From: Gammaproteobacteria bacterium
GTDB taxonomy: Bacteria; Pseudomonadota; Gammaproteobacteria; Burkholderiales; Thiobacillaceae
Length of the DNA stretch: 64,000 nucleotides
Reading direction: 5' to 3'
NCBI GenBank assembly: GCA_018820765.1
Contig: JAHJNN010000017.1
Span: 1 to 64,000, forward strand
In this document: one piece after another, positions 55,907 through 64,000 of the stretch
Layout of the letters: every line of letters begins with the position of its first letter
Position numbering within the stretch: position 1 is the first letter of the stretch
Notes under the pieces: generated by a model
The model's database searches: none
The model's input: the letters and a program-made list of their open reading frames with translations, nothing else
Told to the model about the DNA's origin: nothing
Position numbers and translations under genes: made by a program

Positions 55907-57937
55907 ATGACCGGCAAGGAGTCGCCCCTGCGTGATCTGGACTGGCGCGCCGCATCGCCGGTTTTGGTTTTGGTTCTGCTACTGACGCAGGTCGGACTTT
56001 ACGTCTGGATGGCTCAGCGCGGATTCGAATTTACCGATGAGTCCTACTATTTCCTCAACTACCTGTACTGGCGCGACCTGATTGGAACGATGTCGTTCTT
56101 TGGCGCCTACTTCGAATGGCCATTCAGGATGCTTGGCCAAAGCGTGCCGGCAATCCGCATCTTTAGTCTTCTATTATTGCTTGCTAGCAGTGCTTTCTTT
56201 ACACGCGAAGTATTGGGCTATGTTTCCCGCCGCGAGGGCTCGTCGAGAGAAACGCCTTGGGCGTTCATGGTGGCTGGCATGGCCGCGTCTATGTTCTACT
56301 TTGGGCACCTGAGCACTCTTCGGGCGCCCTCCTACAATCTTCTCGCGTTGTGTTCTATGTTGTTGGCCACAGGATTATTGCTGCGTTTGCTGGAGCGAGG
56401 TGTCCTGTTTACCAATGCACGTTTGACGGTGTTCTGTTATGGCTTGGCTATCGGTGCCTGCGGCCTGGGCAAGGCCTCGTCGGGCGTGATGCTGGTGCTT
56501 CTCCACGCACTGTTCTTTGTACTGGCTAATCGTGATTGGCGGTTGAGACACCTGATTGAGTTCTTGGTCCTTTCCCTGGCAGGAGTAAGCCTGAACTTTG
56601 TTGTGCTGCAATTGGCACATCCCCAGTGGCTGGAGGAACTGCGCGAGGGGATGGTATTGGTAAGCATGGATGGTTCCCATAACCTGCTTGGCTCAGTGAA
56701 ATCATTCTGGTGGAAGGTTCAAGCATTGGCACCCACTTTTCTGGCTTGGACGCTTGGTGCTGGTGTGACTGTTGCGTTGCTGGCTCGATGGATTATCCGT
56801 TCGCGTCGCACCGCTTTGTCAGTCTTAGTGGTTGCGTTGGTCGTCGGCTCTCTGTTCGGTTTGATTAACGCCATGGACGCCCCTAACTCCACCACCCTGC
56901 CGGGCTCAGCAAAATTAATCTGGTGGAAAATTCATGCCTTTGTCCCCACTTTTCTGGCTTGGACTCTTGGCACAGGGGTGACTGTTGCGTTGCTGGCCTG
57001 GTGGATTATCCGTTCGCGTCGCACCGCTTTGTCGGCCTTGGTGGTTGCGTTGGTCGGCGGCTGTGTGCTTGGTTTGATATGGGGTCCGGAACACTGGTGG
57101 CTGCCGCTGCTCGGACTAGCCGTGCTGCTGCTCTGGAGTTTTGAAGGCTTAAGCCGCAAGCCATTCCGTTTGGTAAGGGGCGACTTGACCGACTTTGCCC
57201 TGATGGCCTTGCTGTTTGCATTGCCTGTTGCATTCTCTTTTGGTACCAACATGCCCTTGTTAGAGCACAGCCAAATGGCGGCTGTGTTTGCTATAACAGC
57301 GCTTCTTCTGCGGCTCCTGCGCCTTGCACGGCTTGGTATTCTCGCCCCTCCCGCACTTGTTGTGTGCTTGGCAGCACTATGCCTACCGGCGCTGGTGATT
57401 CAACTAAGAGCCGCAACGGACGTTCATTACACGTACCGCCAGCTCAGCGCCCTAGGCGAGCAATCATTGCCAGTGCACCTTGGTGCAGCCGACAACACAC
57501 TGCGGGTGGATGCTGCCACACGTGAAACGCTGCAATCTGTAATCGGCGCAGCACGCGCGGTTGGTCTAGCTCCTGGCCGGGCGATCCTGGACTTTACGGG
57601 CGATGGCCCTGGCCTGATCTACGCACTTGGAGGGCGGCCCCTGGGAACGGCTTGGCTGCTTGGTGGGTACCCGGGCAGCCAAACTATTGCGGCGCACGTT
57701 GTCGAAAAGCTCCCGGCTCAGGCGCTGCGAAATGCTTGGCTGCTCAGCTCGGACAACAATCCCCGGGCAATCAAGGATTGGCAGCAGTTGCTCAATGCAC
57801 GCCTGGGCCCTGATGCCCACGAGCTTGTAGCGACAGTACATATCCGTGCTCCCTATCGCTGGGGGGAAAATGCGCCGGATAGCCTGTCCGTTCAGATATG
57901 GAAACCGCGAGTCGCAGCCCTCGCTGAAGGAAAGTAG
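55907..57937 (+). CDS. Large GT-C-like membrane glycosyltransferase candidate
   Basis: The 676-residue protein has about 11-13 membrane helices and a C-terminal periplasmic domain (about 500-676). The first loop has FEFTDESYYF with an acidic pair (D44, E45), the position of the catalytic acid in GT-C enzymes such as PMT and ArnT. Residues 262-332 and 333-391 are a tandem repeat of one membrane unit. With GtrB- and GtrA-like neighbours it is a good candidate for the third, sugar-transferring component. Its acceptor is unknown. Confidence 0.72.
   Translation: MTGKESPLRDLDWRAASPVLVLVLLLTQVGLYVWMAQRGFEFTDESYYFLNYLYWRDLIGTMSFFGAYFEWPFRMLGQSVPAIRIFSLLLLLASSAFFTREVLGYVSRREGSSRETPWAFMVAGMAASMFYFGHLSTLRAPSYNLLALCSMLLATGLLLRLLERGVLFTNARLTVFCYGLAIGACGLGKASSGVMLVLLHALFFVLANRDWRLRHLIEFLVLSLAGVSLNFVVLQLAHPQWLEELREGMVLVSMDGSHNLLGSVKSFWWKVQALAPTFLAWTLGAGVTVALLARWIIRSRRTALSVLVVALVVGSLFGLINAMDAPNSTTLPGSAKLIWWKIHAFVPTFLAWTLGTGVTVALLAWWIIRSRRTALSALVVALVGGCVLGLIWGPEHWWLPLLGLAVLLLWSFEGLSRKPFRLVRGDLTDFALMALLFALPVAFSFGTNMPLLEHSQMAAVFAITALLLRLLRLARLGILAPPALVVCLAALCLPALVIQLRAATDVHYTYRQLSALGEQSLPVHLGAADNTLRVDAATRETLQSVIGAARAVGLAPGRAILDFTGDGPGLIYALGGRPLGTAWLLGGYPGSQTIAAHVVEKLPAQALRNAWLLSSDNNPRAIKDWQQLLNARLGPDAHELVATVHIRAPYRWGENAPDSLSVQIWKPRVAALAEGK
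56691..57079 (+). repeat. Internal 213-bp tandem duplication in the membrane glycosyltransferase gene
   Basis: The unit starting GCTCAG at 56691 is repeated from 56904, exactly 213 bases (71 codons) later. Both encode PTFLAWTLGxGVTVALLAxW followed by IIRSRRTALSxLVVALV. Most codons are identical, so the duplication is recent. The second unit is recognisable to about 57079. Confidence 0.93.
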
Positions 57938-58752
57938 CCTTTACTCGCAAGTTGATCGGCCGTACCACTGGGGAAAGGAAAGCAAAAACCGGGATCCGGA
58001 TATCAGGTATTTTTCACGGCCCCCTGTGATCGCCCACGAAGGCCAAGCTTCGGCATCTCGTGCGAGTTACTCGACCGGTTCATTCTTTGTTGAAAATCGA
58101 CGGACACCCGCTAGAAGCGCAAACGTCTCAAGAAGCCGACCAACCGCCCGCGAAGCTATTTTCTTGGCCGTCTCCACCACCGTCGCAAGCGTAAGCGTCC
58201 AACCGCCCCCCCATGTCTATTCCACACAAGCTGGACGAGCACCGGCAAGTCGGACGGCGCCCCGCTCTACCGCAACCAGGTCGATTTAGTCACCCGCCGC
58301 CGCAGTGCCCGCATCGAATGGTATTGTTGGTGCGCATGGCGCACCCTACGATATTCATGGGTCGTTGCGGTTTCTATTGCAAGTTGGAATAGGGAATCCG
58401 CGCATGGGCTACCACCCAACCAACCCAAACCCCACCCCTTCACACCGGGCATTTTCTGGCATATCCCTTGCTGACATCTTCAGCAATTACAATATCCGCC
58501 CATGAACACAACCGCCTCCACCGCCTTGACGTCTTCCCGCCGCGTCCCCGTCGACGGCGGAGCGGGATATATCGGGGCGCGCAGGGTCAAGCACCTGCTG
58601 CGCCGGTGTGGCGATATCGTCATTTTCGGCAATCTTTCTGCGCGTTGCCACAGGCCCCATGTGCAAGAGTAAATATCTTCTTCCAGGCAATCTTGCTGAC
58701 CGGGCGAATCCCGTAACCAGCCTCTTGCGTTCACCGGCTTACGACAAACACC
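57938..58752. other. Non-coding stretch with duplicated boundary segment, copy B
   Basis: There is no intact long gene in 815 bases. 58257-58320 matches the end of the GT2 gene (shared GTCACCCGCCGCCGCAG). 58434-58500 matches its 3' flank, with a perfect dyad TTGCTGA-N5-TCAGCAA (58468-58486) and TACAAT. 58502-58672 holds a truncated galE start. The part 57938-58256 shows no recognisable feature. Confidence 0.85.
58502..58672 (+). pseudogene. Truncated galE-like epimerase fragment
   Basis: A 56-residue frame carries VDGGAGYIGARRVKHLLRRC and GDIVIFGNLS, which match the first beta-alpha-beta unit of UDP-glucose 4-epimerase (GGAGYIGSH, then VVVxDNLS). Everything after residue 45 is unrelated, and the catalytic YxxxK part is missing. 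A second, more damaged version lies at 52158-52258. It is almost certainly non-functional. Confidence 0.8.
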
Positions 58753-59607
58753 ATGCTGACGGCAAGGTCGCTTTCAACTGATACCCTCATGCTCACCATC
58801 GCCAAAAACCTCTACGACTACCGCGAGCTGATGGCCACGCTCGCGTGGAAGAACATCACCCTGCGCTACAAGCAGGCCTACCTGGGGATCGCCTGGGCCA
58901 TCCTCAAGCCGATCACGCTCATGCTGATCTTCACCCTGGTGAAGAGCTTTGTCGGCATCGAAAGCGGCGACATTCCCTACCCCATCCTGGTTTTTGCTGC
59001 GCTCATGCCCTGGACGTTTTTTCAGGAATCGACTTCCGAGGGGGTAACCAGCGTCGTCGGCAACACCGCGCTGATCAAGAAAATCTACTTCCCGCGCGAG
59101 ATCTTCCCCATCACATCGGTTCTCACCAAGCTGGTTGAACTGGGCATCAACTTCGTCATTCTGGCGGGGCTGATGGTGTGGTACCAGATGATGCCCAGCA
59201 TCTACATCCTGTGGGTGCCGCTCATCATCGCCTACACGATTCTGGCGGCGCTCACCATCGCTTTCGTCGGTGCGGCCATCAATGTTTATTACCGCGATGT
59301 GGGCGCAGCCCTGCCGGTGCTGCTGTCCCTGCTGATGTATGCCTCGCCCGTCATCTATCCCCTGCAACTGGTCAAGGACAAACTGCTGGTGCAACAAGCC
59401 GCGGGCGAATGGTCCGATGCGCTTTACACCCTGTACACCCTCAACCCACTGGCCGGCATCATCGATGCTTTCCAGAACGTCGTCCTGCGGGGCATACCGC
59501 CGGACCTGAACGCCATGATCCCCGGCGCCATCATGATCGCCATCCTGCTGCCGCTGAGCTACCTTTACTTTAAACGCGCCGAAAGCTATTTCGCTGACGT
59601 AATTTGA
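58753..59607 (+). CDS. ABC-2 polysaccharide exporter permease (Wzm-like)
   Basis: The 284-residue permease has six predicted helices. The N-terminal DYRELMATLAWKNITLRYKQ and AYLGIAWAILKPITLMLIFT are typical of the Wzm/TagG/KpsM group, and NPLAGIIDAFQNVVLRG lies near the C-terminus. It exports O-antigen-like polysaccharide linked to undecaprenyl diphosphate. The start may instead be the ATG at 58789. It is followed by its ATPase after 10 bases. Confidence 0.92.
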   Translation: MLTARSLSTDTLMLTIAKNLYDYRELMATLAWKNITLRYKQAYLGIAWAILKPITLMLIFTLVKSFVGIESGDIPYPILVFAALMPWTFFQESTSEGVTSVVGNTALIKKIYFPREIFPITSVLTKLVELGINFVILAGLMVWYQMMPSIYILWVPLIIAYTILAALTIAFVGAAINVYYRDVGAALPVLLSLLMYASPVIYPLQLVKDKLLVQQAAGEWSDALYTLYTLNPLAGIIDAFQNVVLRGIPPDLNAMIPGAIMIAILLPLSYLYFKRAESYFADVI

Positions 59608-59617
59608 ATCCGAAACC

Positions 59618-60910
59618 ATGGCCATAATTGAAGTAGAAAACCTCACTAAGGAATACCGTCTCGGCGCCATGCAGGGCATCAAGCAGACCCTGCTCAACAC
59701 GGCCACCCGCCTGGCTGGCAAAAAAGTTGAAGAACGACCACTGTTCAAAGCTCTGGACGACGTCAGTTTCTCCGTCGCGCAGGGCGAGGTGGTCGGCATC
59801 ATCGGCCACAACGGCGCTGGCAAAAGCACGCTGCTGAAGATCCTGGCGAAGATCAGCACCCCTACCCGCGGCTCAGTCAAGGTCAACGGCCGCATCGCCC
59901 CGCTGATCGAAGTCGGCGCCGGCTTCGTACCCGAATTCACCGGACGTGAGAACGTCTACCTCAATGGCGCCATCCTCGGCATGTCGCGCCAGGAAATCGA
60001 CCAGAAATTCGACGAGATCGTCGACTTTGCCGAAATGGCTGAATTCATCGACACCCCGGTCAAGCGCTACAGCTCTGGCATGCAGGTCAAGCTCGCCTTT
60101 GCGGTCGCAACCAGCATCGAGTCCGAGATACTGATCGTGGACGAAGTACTGGCGGTGGGCGACATTGCCTTTCAGCGCAAGTGTTTGGGGCGCATGGAAA
60201 GCTTTATGAAAAACGAGGGACGGACGGTCCTTATAGTTGGCCACAACATCCGGCAACTTGAACGTATTTGTACACGCATGATTTTATTAAAGCATGGTCG
60301 TATCGAATGTGACGGAGAGCCAGGCAAAGCCAGCAAACAGTTTCTGGATGAAACGACACTCAAGCCCGAGCACGTAATTGAGAATAAAGGCATTCTTCCC
60401 CACTTCGATTCTGGTGATATCGAAGTATTGTCGGTAGAAATTATTACCGATGAATATAAAGAGGGGACACCGGTAATCGCGCTATTTGCCGACATGCACA
60501 TTCGGATACGTGTGCGCGCCCATCAGGTTTTTAATGAGGTAGAAATGAATTTTGGCCTTCATAATCCTGAAATGGTTTTTATAAGCAAATCCAGCACATC
60601 CCTTCTTGGTCAATCAACCAGTTTCGTTGATGGAGAAAATGTCATCGACATTTTGGTAAAGAAAATTGCATTGTGTGCTGGCACATACGGTATCGGATTC
60701 GCTATGTATGACTGGTCAAGGCGGCCGCTCTGGGGTGGTAATGGCATTGTTTGGTTTACAGTCGAGGCACCAAGCGATTACATTTCCAGATTACCGCCGA
60801 GTACACAGTCTTATATGCCGGCCCTTTGGGCAATAAACCAAAGGCAAAGCGAGGCCATTACTTATGCACCTGCCTTGCCTGCTACTCAATCGAGTGGTTT
60901 CACTTCCTAA
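59618..60910 (+). CDS. O-antigen ABC exporter ATPase with substrate-binding domain (Wzt-like)
   Basis: The 430-residue protein has an ATPase domain (about 1-245) and a C-terminal Wzt-type beta domain (about 265-410). Walker A is GHNGAGKST (63-71), the signature is RYSSGMQVKLAFA and Walker B is ILIVDEVLAVGD. In Wzt the C-terminal domain recognises the polysaccharide end modification. DNA before about 60200 is GC-rich like the core genome, while the rest is AT-richer, so the gene looks like a recombinant. Confidence 0.93.
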   Translation: MAIIEVENLTKEYRLGAMQGIKQTLLNTATRLAGKKVEERPLFKALDDVSFSVAQGEVVGIIGHNGAGKSTLLKILAKISTPTRGSVKVNGRIAPLIEVGAGFVPEFTGRENVYLNGAILGMSRQEIDQKFDEIVDFAEMAEFIDTPVKRYSSGMQVKLAFAVATSIESEILIVDEVLAVGDIAFQRKCLGRMESFMKNEGRTVLIVGHNIRQLERICTRMILLKHGRIECDGEPGKASKQFLDETTLKPEHVIENKGILPHFDSGDIEVLSVEIITDEYKEGTPVIALFADMHIRIRVRAHQVFNEVEMNFGLHNPEMVFISKSSTSLLGQSTSFVDGENVIDILVKKIALCAGTYGIGFAMYDWSRRPLWGGNGIVWFTVEAPSDYISRLPPSTQSYMPALWAINQRQSEAITYAPALPATQSSGFTS

Positions 60911-60961
60911 TTTCACCCTGAACCTTTCTCTCGAAGGACATAGAATGGCGGTTTTGGCGCG

Positions 60962-62380
60962 ATGAAAGAGCCAATTCATTCAAACGCAGTGCGAATGTTT
61001 AAGCAATTCTATTGGCTGGCTCGTGAGGCCACGCACCGGCGGCTGCGCAAGGTGCGCAATTTACTCGACGACATTGCCGAACAGACACGAGTGCTCTGGC
61101 TATTCACGCGCCATGTGGCGCTTCAGAGGCCGCCTGGCTTTGCCGGTACTCCGCCATGCCGCACAAAGCGCAGCGTTCTCGTCATCAGCTACTATTCACC
61201 CCCCTACCGCAGCATTTACGGTACACAGCGCATCACCAAATCCATGAAGTTCCTGGTGAGAATGGGCTGGGAAGTAACGTTGCTAACGACCTCGCCTTCC
61301 TTGCCCGACGAGCGGGATGACCTGGCCGAATCTCTTACCGATAGCATCCACGTTGTGCGTCTCCCCGCCCCACGGCTCAAATCTGTACACGGGGGAAAGG
61401 GATCGTTCGTGCCAGATGACTTCATTTTCTGGGTACGCCCCGCTGTCGCAGCCGCACAGCTGCTGGTACGCGAGCGCGGCATATCCCTGATCCTGGGCAC
61501 CGCGCCACCTTACTCCAATCTGCTCGCCGGCGCGATTTGCGCGTCAATGTGCAAGCTTCCTTTTGTTCCCGATTTTCGGGACCCCTGGAGCAGAATCGAC
61601 GTAGGCTGGATCATTGACAAGCCCGGATTACGCCATCTCAACGCGTGGATGGAGAAGATCATCATCAGGCACAGCGCACGGGTAGTGATCACCGACGATT
61701 TGAAATATGTAGGCGATTTTCTCGCCGACGCAAGCGAAACCGTTCGCGACAAGGTCGTGAGCATCACAAATGGCTTTGACGAAGAGGATTTCGACGGCAT
61801 CCCGCTGGCCGAAGGGCGGCGGACGAAGTTCACCGTATCCTATGTCGGCAGCTTGTACGATCAGGAAACCTTTGACAATCTGCTGGAACCTTTTCGCCTC
61901 TGGAACGAACATCACCCTGAGGATCTCCGACAAGTCGAATTTGTCTACGCGGGCGCGCATTCGAAATACTTCAACAACGCGGGGGCCCTTCCATTTGGCT
62001 TGCGCGACCATGGCTACGTGTCACATCGGGAGGCGATTATCGCGCGGATGAACTCGGATCTGCAGCTATTCTCCCAGCCCGCCTACTTCAAACCCCATAT
62101 CTATAGCGGCAAGATTTTTGAAATGCTGCGCGTTGGTGTGCCAATCCTGGCCATCACCCGCACAGACGGGGCAGTCGCGACACTTCTCGATAGGACGGGT
62201 GCCGGTATTGCACAGTACCGGCACGAAGATGTGGCCGTCATATTGAAAGATTTTTTCGAAAAGTGGAAACGCGGAGAGCGCCTGACCACCCCAGACGGTG
62301 CCGTGGTCAGCGCGTATTCCCGGGAGACATTGGCTAACCGGTTGGCATCCACCTTGGAAGAAACCCTCGTCTTGCCATGA
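60962..62380 (+). CDS. GT4-like glycosyltransferase
   Basis: The 472-residue protein has a GT-B fold. VLVISYYSPPYRSIYGTQRI marks the N-terminal Rossmann half, FVPDFRDPWSRIDVGW and VVSITNGFDEEDFDGI lie in the middle, and YVGSLYDQETFDNLLEPFRL and SGKIFEMLRVGVPILAITRT in the donor-binding half. No membrane segment is seen, apart from a basic N-terminus of about 60 residues that may bind the membrane. It acts in assembly of the exported glycan. The sugar is unknown. Confidence 0.88.
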   Translation: MKEPIHSNAVRMFKQFYWLAREATHRRLRKVRNLLDDIAEQTRVLWLFTRHVALQRPPGFAGTPPCRTKRSVLVISYYSPPYRSIYGTQRITKSMKFLVRMGWEVTLLTTSPSLPDERDDLAESLTDSIHVVRLPAPRLKSVHGGKGSFVPDDFIFWVRPAVAAAQLLVRERGISLILGTAPPYSNLLAGAICASMCKLPFVPDFRDPWSRIDVGWIIDKPGLRHLNAWMEKIIIRHSARVVITDDLKYVGDFLADASETVRDKVVSITNGFDEEDFDGIPLAEGRRTKFTVSYVGSLYDQETFDNLLEPFRLWNEHHPEDLRQVEFVYAGAHSKYFNNAGALPFGLRDHGYVSHREAIIARMNSDLQLFSQPAYFKPHIYSGKIFEMLRVGVPILAITRTDGAVATLLDRTGAGIAQYRHEDVAVILKDFFEKWKRGERLTTPDGAVVSAYSRETLANRLASTLEETLVLP

Positions 62381-62512
62381 CCTCATCATTCTTCTTTGCT
62401 GGGGTAATCATCCAGCAGGGACAACGGGACCACCGGCGGCTGACACCATGGTATGTCCAGCACATGCTTATGAATGCCGGTCGGTTTTACGCCCGCGGAG
62501 GCCAATGCGCAT

Positions 62513-63787
62513 ATGACGGAAACCCCTAACACGAACGAATCGCTAGTGCGCGCCATCGCCTTCTACCTCCCCCAATTTCACCCCATTCCCGAAAACGACG
62601 AGTGGTGGGGAAAAGGCTTTACCGAATGGCGCAACGTTGCCAAAGCCCAGCCGTTGTTTCCCGGGCATTATCAGCCTCATCTTCCAGCCGACCTGGGTTT
62701 CTATGACCTGCGCCTGCCCGAGGTGCGCGAGGCGCAGGCCGAACTGGCACGTCAGTATGGCATCCATGGTTTCTGCTATTACCACTACTGGTTCAATGGT
62801 CGCCGCATATTGGAGCGGCCTTTTGATGAAGTTCTGGAGAGCGGCAAACCCGACTTTCCTTTTTGCCTGTGCTGGGCAAACGAGAACTGGACCCGGGTGT
62901 GGGATGGCGGCGAGAACGATGTTTTACTGGACCAGAATTACAGCCATGAGGATGATCGGGCACACATCCAGTCGCTCTTGCCTGCCTTCGCCGATGAACG
63001 CTATATCCGCGTGAATGGCAAACCCCTCTTTCTTGTATACCGTACTGGGCTGTTACCAGATCCGAAAAAAACGGCTGACATCTGGCGCGAGGAAGCACGC
63101 AAAGCCGGTTTCGATGACCTGTACCTCGTGCGCGTAGAAAGTCACGGAGATACGACGGGGCCTACCACCATCGGTTTCGATGCCTCAGTCGAATTCGCGC
63201 CTTTCAATGGACTGACTATGCACCCGGAGGGCAAGACCCGTACCGGGCGCCTGCTCGCAAGCATCCCCTTTTTGAAACCGGCGTTCGTGCTGCAAAACAT
63301 CTACGACTATCGACGTGTAGCGATGTCTATGTGGCAGAGAGCCGACTCAGCGTACAAGCTGTTTCACAGCGTCACGCCCGGGTGGGACAACACGGCACGC
63401 AGAAAAGTGAATGCCACGATCCTGGCGAACTCTAGCCCATCCATTTACAAGCAATGGCTCACGACCATGGTCGCGCGCACGCTCGGAAAATTCCAAGGCG
63501 ATGAACGTCTTGTTTTTATCAATGCCTGGAACGAGTGGGCCGAGGGTAACCACCTGGAACCATGCGCAAAGTGGGGGCACGCTTATCTGGAAGCAACTCG
63601 CACTGCCCTGGCAAGTGAAATGACAACGAAAACAGCACCCCCACTGGCGACCAGCGAAGCCGCGCCGCGCCAGCGAAATTTCTCTCCACGAAATATATAC
63701 TGGCGCTTGCTCACCCGCTTCAATGGCTTTAGGCGCTTGCTAGGGTATGTCCGCTTGCCCTGCACGACGTATTGGCGCCAGAAATAA
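62513..63787 (+). CDS. WbsX-like (GH99-like domain) glycan enzyme
   Basis: The 424-residue protein opens with the WbsX-family block [20 protein letters not shown], followed by KGFTEWRNVAKAQPLFPGHY. FCYYHYWFNGRRILERPFDE and CLCWANENWTRVWDG are further family motifs, and FINAWNEWAEGNHLEP closes the domain. These proteins are frequent in O-antigen loci, and are called glycosyltransferases or GH99-like enzymes without certainty. A GGAGG site lies 11 bases before the ATG. A tandem paralogue follows. Confidence 0.88.
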   Translation: MTETPNTNESLVRAIAFYLPQFHPIPENDEWWGKGFTEWRNVAKAQPLFPGHYQPHLPADLGFYDLRLPEVREAQAELARQYGIHGFCYYHYWFNGRRILERPFDEVLESGKPDFPFCLCWANENWTRVWDGGENDVLLDQNYSHEDDRAHIQSLLPAFADERYIRVNGKPLFLVYRTGLLPDPKKTADIWREEARKAGFDDLYLVRVESHGDTTGPTTIGFDASVEFAPFNGLTMHPEGKTRTGRLLASIPFLKPAFVLQNIYDYRRVAMSMWQRADSAYKLFHSVTPGWDNTARRKVNATILANSSPSIYKQWLTTMVARTLGKFQGDERLVFINAWNEWAEGNHLEPCAKWGHAYLEATRTALASEMTTKTAPPLATSEAAPRQRNFSPRNIYWRLLTRFNGFRRLLGYVRLPCTTYWRQK

Positions 63788-63866
63788 AGAACACAGGCTT
63801 CTTCCTTCGTCGTCATACAATCGAAATGATGTATCAGAGTAATAATTCCAGTATTGGCGGATAGAA

Positions 63867-64000
63867 ATGCAATCTTCACACTCATCGTCCAGTAAAGCCC
63901 GCGCAATCGCTTTTTACCTTCCCCAATACCATCCAATCCCTGAGAACGACGAGTGGTGGGGCAAGGGCTTTACAGAATGGACGAATACGGCGAAGGCCAA
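63867..64000 (+). CDS. Second WbsX-like gene, N-terminal part (runs off the window)
   Basis: The first 44 codons begin [20 protein letters not shown] and continue with [20 protein letters not shown]. This block is nearly identical to that of the gene 80 bases upstream. The gene runs past the right edge. Tandem WbsX genes suggest either two related steps or a gene duplication. Confidence 0.85.
   Translation, partial: MQSSHSSSSKARAIAFYLPQYHPIPENDEWWGKGFTEWTNTAKA

Noticed and set aside
52434..57937. Gtr cassette as a phage-borne island
   Set aside because: Gtr operons are often phage-linked, but there is no integrase, tRNA target or phage gene here; the flanking repeats are galE-related instead.

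Overview
The window looks like a chromosome segment of a GC-rich betaproteobacterium, most likely a Thiobacillus-like or related respiratory lineage. The basis is gene order (tRNA-tuf operon; lolB-ispE-tRNA-Gln-prs-rplY-pth-ychF; ftsY-ftsE-ftsX-rpoH; a cox cluster with betaproteobacterial small proteins) and the BioC/BioH biotin route. The genus is an inference from memory of gene order. Nearly all of the window is dense, ordinary core genome with many 1-4 nt stop/start overlaps. The last 13 kb is a surface-polysaccharide region of mosaic base composition.

Layout. 1-607: start of tuf, three tRNA genes and a strong promoter (minus strand). 634-7338: ychF, pth, rplY, prs, tRNA-Gln, ispE, lolB and a TPR lipoprotein (minus). 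7415-11845: a tripartite MacA/MacB-like/TolC-like exporter (minus). 11994-14842: mutM and a dynamin-like GTPase (plus). 14855-18876: ferredoxin, coaD, rsmD and two M16 peptidase-family proteins (minus). 18972-22492: ftsY-ftsE-ftsX, then rpoH behind a CIRCE operator (plus). 22556-28596: cbb3 oxidase genes ccoNOQP and ccoG-fixH-ccoS, ending with a tiny unannotated membrane protein. 28718-38473: SCO1, an Rrf2 regulator, heme A synthesis, and the aa3-type oxidase with a fused cytochrome c domain plus its assembly factors. 38612-43101: complete bioB-F-H-C-D. 43168-50977: membrane protein, comF, a free-standing CuA protein, a Tat phosphoesterase, an ECF sigma/anti-sigma pair, a CopD-family protein, a double-rhodanese sulfurtransferase, dgt and aroB.

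51103-64000: glycan assembly. A GT2 gene is followed by an AT-richer island (52434-57937) encoding a GtrB-like polyprenyl-phosphate sugar synthase, an SDR epimerase, a methyltransferase, a GtrA-like flippase and a large GT-C-like membrane protein. The island is bounded by two diverged copies of one segment: the end of the GT2 gene, a promoter-like dyad and a truncated galE start. It is followed by an O-antigen-type ABC exporter (Wzm/Wzt), a GT4-like glycosyltransferase and two tandem WbsX-like genes, the second cut by the window end.

Whole-system reading: the two terminal oxidases and their copper, heme and SCO-type assembly factors form one respiratory block of about 16 kb with an Rrf2-type Fe-S regulator gene in the middle. 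The polysaccharide region appears assembled from cassettes: a three-component Gtr-like glycosylation module was placed between duplicated boundaries next to an ABC-dependent glycan export module whose Wzt substrate-binding half differs in composition from its ATPase half.
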